Assembly (NCBI RefSeq): GCF_004151105.1
Contig: NZ_PHRF01000095.1
Coordinates: 558,001-622,000, forward strand
Direction: 5' to 3'
Length of the DNA: 64,000 bases
Source of the DNA: Streptomyces sp. L-9-10
GTDB taxonomy: Bacteria; Actinomycetota; Actinomycetes; Streptomycetales; Streptomycetaceae
This document shows, one piece after another, positions 24,868 to 33,364 of this stretch. Position 1 is the first letter of the stretch. Every line of letters starts with the position of its first letter. The notes under the pieces were generated by a model that saw nothing but the letters and a program-made list of their open reading frames with translations, was not told the origin of the DNA and did no database searches. A program made the position numbers and the translations under genes.

Positions 24868-25140
24868 GGCGGGGCGCCTTTCTGGAGCGAGCACAGCCTG
24901 TGCGAGCGGCTGCTTGAGTCGTCGTACGGTTTTGTGTGGTCGTACAAACGAATCACGTCCCCCGATACGGGGAACTCTACGAAGAAGCCGACCGTCAGCA
25001 ACGATACCGGCACACCGAGCGGCCCCCACGGGACGGGGGCTTGGCCGGGAGGTAGCGTCTGGGGACAGGGTTCGTCTCCGGGACGGACCATACGAGACAA
25101 GACCCCCGCGCACTGGGTCTGAGGGGAAGACGTTCACCTG

Positions 25141-26175
25141 ATGCCGGACCGACGCCGCCGCACGGCACTCCACCTCCCGCAGCCTTCTGGGCCGGTGCTG
25201 CTGCCGCGGGAACGCCAGTCCTCTTCCACCGGGCCTTCCGGTGCCTCCGGGCACTCCGGGACGGACGCCCCCGGGACCTCCGGGACACCAGGGACTCCAG
25301 GGACCTCCGGGACGGCGGGGCCGGAGTCCTCGGGCGCCGGTTCGCCGGGCTCGTCCTCCTCCGGGTCTTCCTCACCGGGCTCGTCCGCGCCGGGCTCGTC
25401 CGCGCCGGGCTCCGGCGAGGACAATCCGTTCGCGCCGCCGCCCGAGGGCAGGCCCGACCAGCCGTGGCAGCCCCGCCGTCCCGAGCACGGCGGTGACGCG
25501 TCGAACGACGGCTCCGGCTCGGGGCGAGGCGGCTGGGGCAGTCAGTGGAGCAGCCGTCAGCCCGGTCGCTCCCAGGGCGGCTTCGGCAGCAGGCCGGGCA
25601 GCCAGAACGGACAGAACGGCCAGGGCTCCGGCAAGGACGGGCCCGACGGAGGCCGGGGCGGACTGCGCTGGGACCCGACGGACCCGGCCCAGCGCCGCGC
25701 CCGCTACGCACTGCTCGCCGGGATGTGGGCCTTCTTCTTCGCGCTCTTCGACTTCCCGGAGATCGCGCTGCTGCTCGGGGCGCTGGCGCTGTACTGGGGC
25801 ATCAGCTCGCTGCGCAACAAGACCAGGAGGCCGTCGTCGGACACCGACGGCACGGCGGCCGACGGCTCGTCCGCGGCGGCGGTGCGGGCGGGCGGAACCA
25901 CGACGGGACAGCAGGGACAGCTGACGCAGACGGCACAGGCGGGACAGGCCGGAGCGCCCGTCGCGACGTCGAGCAGGCCGCAGACCTCCGCGGCGGTGAG
26001 CGGGCTGGTGACGGCCGTCATCGCCCTGGCGATCGTGGCCACGACGTTCACCGTGCAGCTGGTCTACCGCGACTACTACACGTGCGTGAACGACGCCCTG
26101 ACGACGACGGGCCAGCTCTCCTGCAACGACCTGCTGCCCGACTCGCTGGTGCCGGTCTTCGGCGTCAAGGAGTAG
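25141..26175 (+). CDS. membrane protein with long disordered Ser/Gly/Pro N-terminus
   Basis: This encodes 344 residues. The first 180 are Gly/Ser/Pro-rich with collagen-like GTPGTPGTSG runs and no fold. Two or three hydrophobic helices follow (about 190-225 and 290-312), the first around LLAGMWAFFFALFDFPEIALLLGAL split by a short turn. Two cysteines (YTC and LSC) lie in the C-terminal outer tail. The ATG at 25141 has GGGGAAG about 12 bp upstream. It is divergent from purN and overlaps the convergent DUF6350 gene by 11 bp at its 3' end. No function is known to me. Confidence 0.8.
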   Translation: MPDRRRRTALHLPQPSGPVLLPRERQSSSTGPSGASGHSGTDAPGTSGTPGTPGTSGTAGPESSGAGSPGSSSSGSSSPGSSAPGSSAPGSGEDNPFAPPPEGRPDQPWQPRRPEHGGDASNDGSGSGRGGWGSQWSSRQPGRSQGGFGSRPGSQNGQNGQGSGKDGPDGGRGGLRWDPTDPAQRRARYALLAGMWAFFFALFDFPEIALLLGALALYWGISSLRNKTRRPSSDTDGTAADGSSAAAVRAGGTTTGQQGQLTQTAQAGQAGAPVATSSRPQTSAAVSGLVTAVIALAIVATTFTVQLVYRDYYTCVNDALTTTGQLSCNDLLPDSLVPVFGVKE

Positions 26176-28027
26176 TCCCTCCCGGATCCTCGTCCGTGTC
26201 GGAGCCGCCTTTCCTCAGGGAGGGCGGCTCCGCCGTGAGCGGCCCCGGCGTGGCCGGGAAGTCTGCCATCAGACCACCCGACGCCTCCTTGAACGCCGCC
26301 CAACGCGCCTCCCGCGCACCGCGCTCGTGCCAGGCCTCGGCCGGCAGGAAGTCGTACGGCTCGAAATCGGGATCGAACGCTTCCTGCGCCCCGGCTCCCG
26401 TAGCGCCCGTAGCGCCCGTGCCACTTGGACTGCCGGTGCCACTCGCACCGCCCGCACCTGTCGTACCCCCCGCACCCGCGCCCGCCCCGGCCTTCGCCAC
26501 GTCCAGCGCGTCCAGGATGTCCAGGCCGCCGATCGCCTCTCCCCCCTCCGACGCGGCGCGTGGACCCGGCGCCGCCGCGCCCGCACCACGCCGTCCCGCC
26601 GGTCGCCGCCAGGGTGCCCGCCACCACGCCCCTTCCGGAGTACCGGATTCCGTGCCCCCGGACCCCGCCCCGGTCGCGGTCCGGTCGCCCGCCCCGGTCG
26701 CGGGCAGTGGTTCGGCCGCCGGCAGGTCCTTCGGGCGCCGCTCCCGGAGCCGCCAGAGCCGCAGCAGCAGCGCCGCCGGTACGCCGAGCGCCACCGTCCA
26801 CGCCAGCGCCGCGGCGCCCGTCAGCCACCACACGGGGCCGAAGGCCGCCAGCCTTCCGCTCCCCAGTGGTCCGCCCGCGAGCCCCGCCAGGACCGCCGTC
26901 AGCCCCGCGCACACCACGCCCCCGAGCGCCGCCGTGAGCGCCGTCCCCCGCGCGCTCCACGCCTCTTCCCGCAGGGCGAACGGGGGCGCGGCCACCCGTA
27001 CCGTGAACCAGGCGACAGCCAGCCCCGCGACGGCCGGGACACCGGCCGCGGCCCAGTTCAGCGGCGTGCCGGGACCGTCCGGCACGGCGGCGAGCAACGG
27101 GAACGACGGCAGCGCGGGGGTGCCCACGACCCCGAGCGGTGTGGCCGTCGCTGTCGTACCGAGCGCGAAGCCGGGCCCCAGGCCGTACGCGGCGCCCCAG
27201 ACCGCCGCGTTCGGCACCAGCGCCAGCCCCAGCAGCAGCACGGCGACCCGCCCCGACCAGTCCCCCGCGAGCTGGACGAACGAGGTGTGTGCCGGATCTC
27301 CGTGCCAGACCAGCGAGGCCCCGACCAGGAGCGCGCCGCCACCCACCAGCAGCAGGCAGGCCGCCGCGCCCGACCGCCCCGCGACGGCGACCCCCCGCCG
27401 CCCGGCCGGCGCCCAGAACGTCTGGGCCAGCGCTCTCCGTACCGCCCCGGGCAGCCCCTGTGGCAGGGGGAGGCGCGGGCATCCGTGCGCCGTCCATGCC
27501 CCGGCCGCCGCCGAGAGCACCGTCAGCACGGGCAGCGTGAGCGCCGCGCGCAGCGGATGCGCGGTGAGCGCGCCGCCCCCGGCATAGAGCACGGCGGAGG
27601 CGCCGACCAGCAGATATCCCCCCGACACGGTGCATACGGCGCCGAGCCCGGTGAGCTGGGGCCGTCCCTCGTCGGGTTCGAGGGCGTCCCGCGCGGCGCG
27701 GTACGCCAGCCAGGCCGGCAGACCCATTAGGAGCAGCGGTACGACTCCGATGGGCGCGGGATTCCCGGAGAGGGTGTCCGGGCGCACCAGCTCGACGCCA
27801 TGGCCCAGCAGCCAGAGCCCGGCCGCGATACGCAGAGCGCCGCCCGCACCGCTGTCGGGGAACGGTGAAGTGATCCACATCGCCATCACCAGCACGGCGA
27901 TCGCGCCGAGCCCCAGGCCCGCGGCGAAGGCTCCGCGGAGTACGGCGGAGGTGAGCGTCGCGGCCCTACCACGCTCAAGGGCCGCGGCCGAGGACAACGG
28001 CGCACTGTGTTCGGTCAATTGGGTCAC
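26165..28027 (-). CDS. DUF6350 (PerM-like) polytopic membrane protein
   Basis: This encodes 620 residues with about ten or more hydrophobic helices spread over residues 20-440, and a disordered, charged C-terminal third ending in FEPYDFLPAEAWHERG. This organisation fits DUF6350, a streptomycete family sometimes annotated as PerM-like cell-division protein. The GTG at 28027 (VTQLTEHSAPLSS) was chosen as the first start after AT-rich promoter DNA; it is moderately supported. A 7-bp inverted repeat lies right at its 5' end. The role is not established from sequence. Confidence 0.72.
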   Translation of the reverse strand: MTQLTEHSAPLSSAAALERGRAATLTSAVLRGAFAAGLGLGAIAVLVMAMWITSPFPDSGAGGALRIAAGLWLLGHGVELVRPDTLSGNPAPIGVVPLLLMGLPAWLAYRAARDALEPDEGRPQLTGLGAVCTVSGGYLLVGASAVLYAGGGALTAHPLRAALTLPVLTVLSAAAGAWTAHGCPRLPLPQGLPGAVRRALAQTFWAPAGRRGVAVAGRSGAAACLLLVGGGALLVGASLVWHGDPAHTSFVQLAGDWSGRVAVLLLGLALVPNAAVWGAAYGLGPGFALGTTATATPLGVVGTPALPSFPLLAAVPDGPGTPLNWAAAGVPAVAGLAVAWFTVRVAAPPFALREEAWSARGTALTAALGGVVCAGLTAVLAGLAGGPLGSGRLAAFGPVWWLTGAAALAWTVALGVPAALLLRLWRLRERRPKDLPAAEPLPATGAGDRTATGAGSGGTESGTPEGAWWRAPWRRPAGRRGAGAAAPGPRAASEGGEAIGGLDILDALDVAKAGAGAGAGGTTGAGGASGTGSPSGTGATGATGAGAQEAFDPDFEPYDFLPAEAWHERGAREARWAAFKEASGGLMADFPATPGPLTAEPPSLRKGGSDTDEDPGGTTP

Positions 28028-28029
28028 GA

Positions 28030-28075
28030 CGTCATGCTGCCCATGACGCGCATCTAATTCGCGCAACAGGCGAAT
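28030..28075. promoter_or_regulatory. two inverted repeats in divergent promoter region
   Basis: CGTCATG/CATGACG (within 28030-28048) and ATTCGC (28057-28062)/GCGAAT (28070-28075) lie in the 116-bp AT-rich gap between the DUF6350 gene and the HTH-sigma-like gene. Either could be the operator of the HTH protein. Confidence 0.4.
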
Positions 28076-28143
28076 AGTCGCCGTGTCGCCCAATATACGT
28101 TTATGCGCTTTATTGCCCAGAACCGTGCTGCGGGGAGCCCCAC

Positions 28144-29598
28144 ATGACGCAGAAGACCACGCAGAGCACCGCACGAGGCACCAGGGCCGGCGCCCCGTCG
28201 CTGCCCGCCCCCGAAGAGCGGCGAAGACTGCGCGAGTCGAAGCCGATGACCGAGAAACAGGCCGCCGCCGCGGTGGGCGTCACACGGTCGACGCTCAGGT
28301 CCTGGGAAACCGGGCGCAGGGCTCCGCGCGGACGCAAAGGGGAGTTGTACGCGAGGCTGCTGGCCGGGATCGCGGCGGAGCTCCGGGAGAACGCGGAGCA
28401 GGAGGAACGGGCCAGGAGGGAGGCCGCGAGAGCGGCCGCGCAGCGGTCCGCGGCGCGGAGCAGGAGTCCATCCACGCCCACGAGGACCACGGGTGCGGCG
28501 CGGGCCGCCGGGGCAGCGAGAGCCGCCGGGACAGCGAGGGCCGCGGGTACGGCGAGAATCGCGGGTACGGCGAGGGCCGCCCCGGCGCCCGCGGCCGGTG
28601 CCGCACCGCGACCCGCGACCAGCACCGCCGGGCCCGGCCGCAGGGCGAAGGCGAACGCGCGCACGAACACGGCGACAGCGAACCGGGTGCCGGCGAGCGC
28701 GGCGACAGCGAGCATGACCGGATCGGGTGCGCCCGCCCCTGATGTGCGCAACACCGACTGGCCCAACCCTCCCGCCGTCGGGATCGAGCCCCGCACGCCC
28801 GACGAGGCCTTCGACGCCCTGTACGCGTTCACCGCGCCCGTCCTCGTACGCCAGGCGTATCTGCTCACCGGGCGGCGGGCCCTGTCCCAGAGGTCCGTCG
28901 AGCGCGCCTTCCATCTCGCGTGGGCGCACTGGCCCGAGGTCGCGGTGGACCGGGACCCGGCGGGCTGGCTGCGGGCCACCGCGTACGAGTACGCGATGTC
29001 GCCCTGGCACCGGCTGCGCAGCCCCCGGGAGCGCCCGGATCCGGTCGCGCGCGAACAGGAAGAACCCGATCAGCGGGCGCTGCGCGAGACGCTGCTGAGT
29101 CTTCCCGCGTCGTACCGCCGCACGCTGCTGCTCTACGACGGGCTCGGCCTCGATCTGCCGGAGACGGCGGCCGAGACCGAGGCGAGCACCCCGGCCACCG
29201 CCCACCGGCTGCTGAACGCGCGCGAGGCGGTCGCCGCGCGGTTGCCCGAACTGACCGACACGCGGCTGCTTCAGGAGCGGCTCGGCACGCTCGTCCGGGC
29301 GACGACGCCACCGCCGCTCGGGGAGGCGCCCGCCGTGAGGTCCGGCTGCGAGCGGCGGGCCCGGTTCTGGACGCGGGCCGCCATCGCCTTCACCGTGCTG
29401 ATCGTCGGGGCGACGGGGTTCACCCTGGCCACCGCGCCGACGCGGTACGAGCCGAGGCCGTCGCCGGGCGAGCGGGTCGGCGGTGTTCCGGTGACCGGCG
29501 GTCCGCCCCGGCTGAGCAAGCAGGACATGATGCTGCGCGACAAGCTCCGCCGCGCACCGGCGACCGGCCCCCACCGGCTCGTACCGCAACCGCTCTGA
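28144..29598 (+). CDS. Xre-type HTH fused to ECF sigma-like domains, membrane anchored
   Basis: This encodes 484 residues. An HTH (about 27-75, with MTEKQAAAAVGVTRSTLRSWE) is followed by a low-complexity Ala/Arg/Gly/Thr stretch (95-190, AGTARAAG repeats). Residues about 220-285 resemble sigma region 2 (AFDALYAFTAPVLVRQAYLL) and 305-375 resemble region 4 (LRETLLSLPASYRRTLLLYDGLGL). A single membrane helix lies near 410-430 with a short outer tail. ECF sigma factors are normally about 200 residues and soluble; this fusion is unusual. It could be a membrane-held transcription factor or a degenerate sigma used only for DNA binding. The start has GGGGAG upstream. Confidence 0.72.
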   Translation: MTQKTTQSTARGTRAGAPSLPAPEERRRLRESKPMTEKQAAAAVGVTRSTLRSWETGRRAPRGRKGELYARLLAGIAAELRENAEQEERARREAARAAAQRSAARSRSPSTPTRTTGAARAAGAARAAGTARAAGTARIAGTARAAPAPAAGAAPRPATSTAGPGRRAKANARTNTATANRVPASAATASMTGSGAPAPDVRNTDWPNPPAVGIEPRTPDEAFDALYAFTAPVLVRQAYLLTGRRALSQRSVERAFHLAWAHWPEVAVDRDPAGWLRATAYEYAMSPWHRLRSPRERPDPVAREQEEPDQRALRETLLSLPASYRRTLLLYDGLGLDLPETAAETEASTPATAHRLLNAREAVAARLPELTDTRLLQERLGTLVRATTPPPLGEAPAVRSGCERRARFWTRAAIAFTVLIVGATGFTLATAPTRYEPRPSPGERVGGVPVTGGPPRLSKQDMMLRDKLRRAPATGPHRLVPQPL

Positions 29599-29615
29599 CC
29601 GGCGGCCGGCCGGGA

Positions 29616-29661
29616 ACGCGCGTGGGCCCGCACCCGGGAGAGGGTGCGGGCCCACGCGCGT
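29616..29661. terminator. very strong hairpin between convergent genes
   Basis: A perfect 20-bp stem (29616-29635 with 29642-29661) encloses a 6-nt loop. It separates the HTH-sigma-like gene (+) and sucD (-) and probably terminates both. Confidence 0.85.
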
Positions 29662-29762
29662 GGTGCCGTACAGACCTGCGGAAGACGCCTGTGGAGACGG
29701 CCTACGGCAGACGGGTCCACGGGAGACCGGCCTCGGCAGACCGCCCTACGGGAGGCGGATGC

Positions 29763-30674
29763 TCAGCCCGCGAGGATGGCGCGGGCGAGCCCGGCCGTCT
29801 CGGTCGGCGTCTTGCCGACCTTCACGCCGGCGGCCTCCAGGGCCTCCTTCTTCGCCTGGGCGGTGCCGGAGGAGCCGGAGACGATGGCGCCGGCGTGGCC
29901 CATGGTCTTGCCCTCGGGCGCGGTGAAGCCCGCGACGTAGCCGACGACCGGCTTGGAGACGTTCTTGGCGATGAAGTCCGCCGCGCGCTCCTCGGCGTCG
30001 CCGCCGATCTCGCCGATCATCACGATCAGGTCGGTCTCGGGGTCGGCCTCGAACGCGGCGAGCGCGTCGATGTGCGTCGTACCGATGACCGGGTCGCCAC
30101 CGATGCCGACGGCCGAGGAGAAGCCGATGTCACGGAGCTCGTACATCATCTGGTAGGTCAGCGTGCCGGACTTGGACACGAGACCGATCCGGCCGGGCTT
30201 GGTGATGTCGCCCGGGATGATGCCCGCGTTGGACTGGCCGGGGGTGATCAGACCGGGGCAGTTCGGGCCGATGATCCGGGTCTTGTTGCCCTTGCTGCCC
30301 GCGTACGCCCAGAAGGCGGCGGAGTCGTGCACCGCGATGCCCTCGGTGATCACGACGGCCAGACCGATCTCGGCGTCGATGGCCTCGATGACGGCGGCCT
30401 TGGCGAAGGCCGGCGGCACGAAGACGACGGACACGTCGGCGCCGGTCTTCTCGATGGCCTCGGCGACGGAGCCGAAGACCGGTACGGAAACTGTGCTTGA
30501 TTCGCGCGTCTCCGACACGACGTCGAAGTCGACGGACGTGCCGGCCTTGCGCGGGTTCACACCGCCGACGATGTTGGTGCCGTCAGCGAGCATGAGCTTG
30601 GTGTGCTTCATGCCGGTGGCGCCGGTCATCCCCTGGACGATGACCTTGCTTTCCTTGGTCAGGAAAATAGCCAT
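29763..30674 (-). CDS. sucD: succinyl-CoA synthetase alpha subunit
   Basis: This encodes 303 residues. It starts MAIFLTKESKVIVQG, followed by the CoA-binding GMTGATG and IIGPNCPG, and the phospho-histidine region in KTMGHAGAIVSG. With SucC it converts succinyl-CoA to succinate with NTP formation in the TCA cycle. It lies 20 bp after sucC on the same strand and ends before a 20-bp-stem hairpin. Confidence 0.97.
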   Translation of the reverse strand: MAIFLTKESKVIVQGMTGATGMKHTKLMLADGTNIVGGVNPRKAGTSVDFDVVSETRESSTVSVPVFGSVAEAIEKTGADVSVVFVPPAFAKAAVIEAIDAEIGLAVVITEGIAVHDSAAFWAYAGSKGNKTRIIGPNCPGLITPGQSNAGIIPGDITKPGRIGLVSKSGTLTYQMMYELRDIGFSSAVGIGGDPVIGTTHIDALAAFEADPETDLIVMIGEIGGDAEERAADFIAKNVSKPVVGYVAGFTAPEGKTMGHAGAIVSGSSGTAQAKKEALEAAGVKVGKTPTETAGLARAILAG

Positions 30675-30694
30675 GGTGTTGGAGTCCCTGTCCC

Positions 30695-31870
30695 TTACTT
30701 CGCAGCCGCGAGCTCGGCGGCCTTGTCGGCCGCGCCGTCCATGGTGTCCACGCGCTGCACGAGCGGGTGGTTGGCGTCGGACAGGATCTTGCGACCCAGC
30801 TCCGCGTTGTTGCCGTCCAGACGCACGACCAGCGGCTTCGTGACGTCCTCGCCCTTGGTCCTGAGCAGTTCGAGAGCCTGGACGATGCCGTTGGCGACCT
30901 CGTCGCACGCGGTGATGCCACCGAAGACATTGACGAACACGGACTTGACGTCCGGGTCGCCGAGGATGATCTCCAGGCCGTTCGCCATGACCTCGGCGGA
31001 GGCGCCGCCGCCGATGTCGAGGAAGTTGGCCGGCTTCACGCCGCCGTGGTTCTCACCGGCGTACGCGACGACGTCGAGGGTCGACATGACCAGACCCGCG
31101 CCGTTGCCGATGATCCCGACCTCGCCGTCGAGCTTGACGTAGTTGAGGTTCTTGGCCTTGGCCGCGGCCTCCAGCGGGTTGGCGGCGGCCTTGTCCTCCA
31201 GCGCCTCGTGCTCGGGCTGGCGGAAGTCGGCGTTCTCGTCGAGCGAGACCTTGCCGTCGAGCGCGATGATCTTGCCGTCGCCGGACTTGATCAGCGGGTT
31301 GACCTCGACGAGGAGGGCGTCTTCCTTGATGAAGACGGTCCACAGCTTCTGCAGGACGTCGGCGACCTGGTCGGCGATCTCGGCCGGGAACTTCGCGGCG
31401 GCGACGATCTCGGCGGCCTTCTCGGGCGTGCAGCCCTCGTTGGCGTCGACCGGGATCTTGGCGAGCGCGTCGGGGTTCTCCTCCGCGACGACCTCGATCT
31501 CCACGCCGCCCTCGACGGAGGCCATGGCCAGGAAGGTGCGGTTGGTGCGGTCCAGCAGGAAGGAGACGTAGTACTCCTCCGCGATGTCCGCGGTCTGGGC
31601 CAGCATCACCTTGTGGACCGTGTGGCCCTTGATGTCCATGCCCAGGATCTGACCGGCCTTCTCGACGGCGTCCGCCGGGTCGGCGGCCAGCTTCACGCCA
31701 CCCGCCTTGCCGCGCCCGCCGACCTTGACCTGCGCCTTGACGACGGCCTTGCCGCCGAGCCGCTCGGTCACCTCGCGAGCCGCGTCAGGCGTCGTGATGA
31801 CTTCACCGGCCAGCACCGGTACACCGTGCTTGGCGAAGAGGTCCCTCGCCTGATACTCGAACAGGTCCAC
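30695..31870 (-). CDS. sucC: succinyl-CoA synthetase beta subunit
   Basis: This encodes 391 residues with an ATP-grasp fold. It starts MDLFEYQARDLFAKHGVP and has VKAQVKVGGRGKAGGVK (nucleotide binding) and GGITACDEVANG near the C-terminus, all typical. It is the first gene of sucCD. The 252-bp upstream gap contains two tandem Crp-like boxes (32061-32100) and a GTGAC-N6-GTCAC palindrome (31953-31968), so carbon- or cAMP-linked control is plausible. Confidence 0.97.
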   Translation of the reverse strand: MDLFEYQARDLFAKHGVPVLAGEVITTPDAAREVTERLGGKAVVKAQVKVGGRGKAGGVKLAADPADAVEKAGQILGMDIKGHTVHKVMLAQTADIAEEYYVSFLLDRTNRTFLAMASVEGGVEIEVVAEENPDALAKIPVDANEGCTPEKAAEIVAAAKFPAEIADQVADVLQKLWTVFIKEDALLVEVNPLIKSGDGKIIALDGKVSLDENADFRQPEHEALEDKAAANPLEAAAKAKNLNYVKLDGEVGIIGNGAGLVMSTLDVVAYAGENHGGVKPANFLDIGGGASAEVMANGLEIILGDPDVKSVFVNVFGGITACDEVANGIVQALELLRTKGEDVTKPLVVRLDGNNAELGRKILSDANHPLVQRVDTMDGAADKAAELAAAK

Positions 31871-31952
31871 GCGTGTCCGTCCCTTTGTCTTTTAAACCGC
31901 AGCCTGGTGATCGCGGGTTCGTTGTCTGCGTGGGCGTGCCGCGAAGGGCAAC

Positions 31953-31968
31953 GTGACTGCGCTGTCAC
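31953..31968 (-). promoter_or_regulatory. GTGAC-N6-GTCAC palindrome upstream of sucC
   Basis: A perfect 5+5 inverted repeat lies 83 bp before the sucC start. Its half-sites resemble those of the tandem boxes further upstream, but the spacing differs by two bases from the Crp consensus. Confidence 0.45.
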
Positions 31969-32060
31969 AGAGGGAGGCGTACTCGCTGTCCGGTACGCGG
32001 CATGTCCGTCTCGCAGGTTATCCCCGTGGGCGGTAGGTCCCTAAATCGCAGATCACAGAT

Positions 32061-32100
32061 GAGCGGTGATACCTGTCACAGAGCGGTGATACCCGTCACA
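32061..32100 (-). promoter_or_regulatory. two tandem Crp-like boxes upstream of sucCD
   Basis: A 20-bp unit is repeated head to tail (32061-32080 and 32081-32100) with one mismatch. Each unit contains GTGATACC(T/C)GTCAC, which fits the S. coelicolor Crp consensus GTG-N6-GNCAC. They lie 190-230 bp upstream of the sucC start and within 63 bp of the vWA gene's stop, so sucCD is the only nearby target in this direction. Confidence 0.55.
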
Positions 32101-32122
32101 CCCACCCCGGAAGCCTTCCGCG

Positions 32123-33364
32123 TCACCGGGAGATCGCCCCGTTCGGCAGCTCCTTGTCCGGTATGGGAAGGGGGCGCTTCTCGATCGCCGCCGCCATCAC
32201 CTCGGGGAAGAGATCGGGGGTGCAGGCGAAGGCCGGCGCACCGAGCGCGGCGAGGGCCGCCGCGTGCTCGCGGTCGTACGCGGGCGCTCCCTCGTCGGAC
32301 AGCGCGAGCAGTGTCACGAATTGCACGCCCGACGCCTTCATCGCCGCGACCCGCTTGAGCATCCCGTCGCGTATCCCGCCCTCGTAGAGGTCGCTGATCA
32401 GTACGACCACCGTGTCGGCGGGCCGGGTGATCCGCGACTGGCAGTAACTGAGCGCGCGGTTGATGTCGGTGCCGCCGCCGAGCTGGGTGCCGAACAGGAC
32501 ATCGACGGGGTCGTCGAGCTGGTCGGTGAGATCGACGACGGCGGTGTCGAAGACCACGAGCCGGGTGGCGAGGGAGCGCATGGAGGCCAGGACCGCGCCG
32601 AAGACGGAGGCGTAGACGACGGAGGCCGCCATGGAACCGGACTGGTCGATGCAGAGGATGACCTCCTTCTTCACGGACTGCGCGGCGCGGCCGTAACCGA
32701 TCAGCCGCTCCGGGACCACCGTGCCGTGTTCCGGCAGGTAGTTCTTGAGGTTGGCGCGGATCGTACGGTCCCAGTCGATGTCCCGGTGGCGCGGCCGGCT
32801 GAGGCGCGCGGACCGGTCGAGCGCGCCGGTCAGTGTCGCGCGGGTGCGGGTGGCGAGCCGCTTCTCGATGTCCGCGACCACCTTGCGCACGACCGCGCGC
32901 GCCGTTTCCTTCGTCGTCTCGGGCATCGCCTTGTTGAGCGACAGCAGTGTGCCGACGAGATGGACGTCCGCCTCGACGGCCTCCAGCATCTCCGGCTCCA
33001 GGAGCAGTGCGGCGAGCCCGAGCCGGTCGATCGCGTCGCGCTGCATGACCTGGACGACGGAGCTGGGGAAGTACGTACGGATGTCACCCAGCCAGCGGGC
33101 GACGGAGGGCGCGGAGGCACCGAGGCCGGCGGAGCGGTTGGTGCCGCCCGCGTCGCCCTTCTCCTTGCCCGTGCCGTAGAGGGCGGACAGCGCGCCGTCC
33201 ATCGCGGCGTCCCGGCCGGTGAGCGCGCATCCCGTCCCGTCGGCGCTCTCCCCGCCGAGCACCATCCGCCAGCGGCGCAGCCGCTCGTCGGCGGCGGTGC
33301 TGTCGGTCGCGATGCCGTTGCCGATGCCGTCGATGCCGATACCGCCGCTCATCCCGTCGCTCAT
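32123..33364 (-). CDS. vWA-domain protein of MoxR-linked module
   Basis: This encodes 413 residues. The C-terminal half is a von Willebrand A domain of CoxE type with MIDAS motif DQSGS (D240-S244), a T in GGGTDINRAL and a D in VLISDLYEGG, so it should bind Mg2+. The helical N-terminal half (about 90-220) contains YLPEHGTVVPERL. Its ATG overlaps the DUF5682 stop by four bases. Such vWA proteins usually act with MoxR AAA+ ATPases in metal insertion or complex remodelling; the client here is unknown. Confidence 0.9.
   Translation of the reverse strand: MSDGMSGGIGIDGIGNGIATDSTAADERLRRWRMVLGGESADGTGCALTGRDAAMDGALSALYGTGKEKGDAGGTNRSAGLGASAPSVARWLGDIRTYFPSSVVQVMQRDAIDRLGLAALLLEPEMLEAVEADVHLVGTLLSLNKAMPETTKETARAVVRKVVADIEKRLATRTRATLTGALDRSARLSRPRHRDIDWDRTIRANLKNYLPEHGTVVPERLIGYGRAAQSVKKEVILCIDQSGSMAASVVYASVFGAVLASMRSLATRLVVFDTAVVDLTDQLDDPVDVLFGTQLGGGTDINRALSYCQSRITRPADTVVVLISDLYEGGIRDGMLKRVAAMKASGVQFVTLLALSDEGAPAYDREHAAALAALGAPAFACTPDLFPEVMAAAIEKRPLPIPDKELPNGAISR

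Noticed and set aside
24868..25140. known purine regulator box upstream of purN
   Set aside because: Only loose GTACGAC repeats are visible; no recognised PurR or riboswitch motif.
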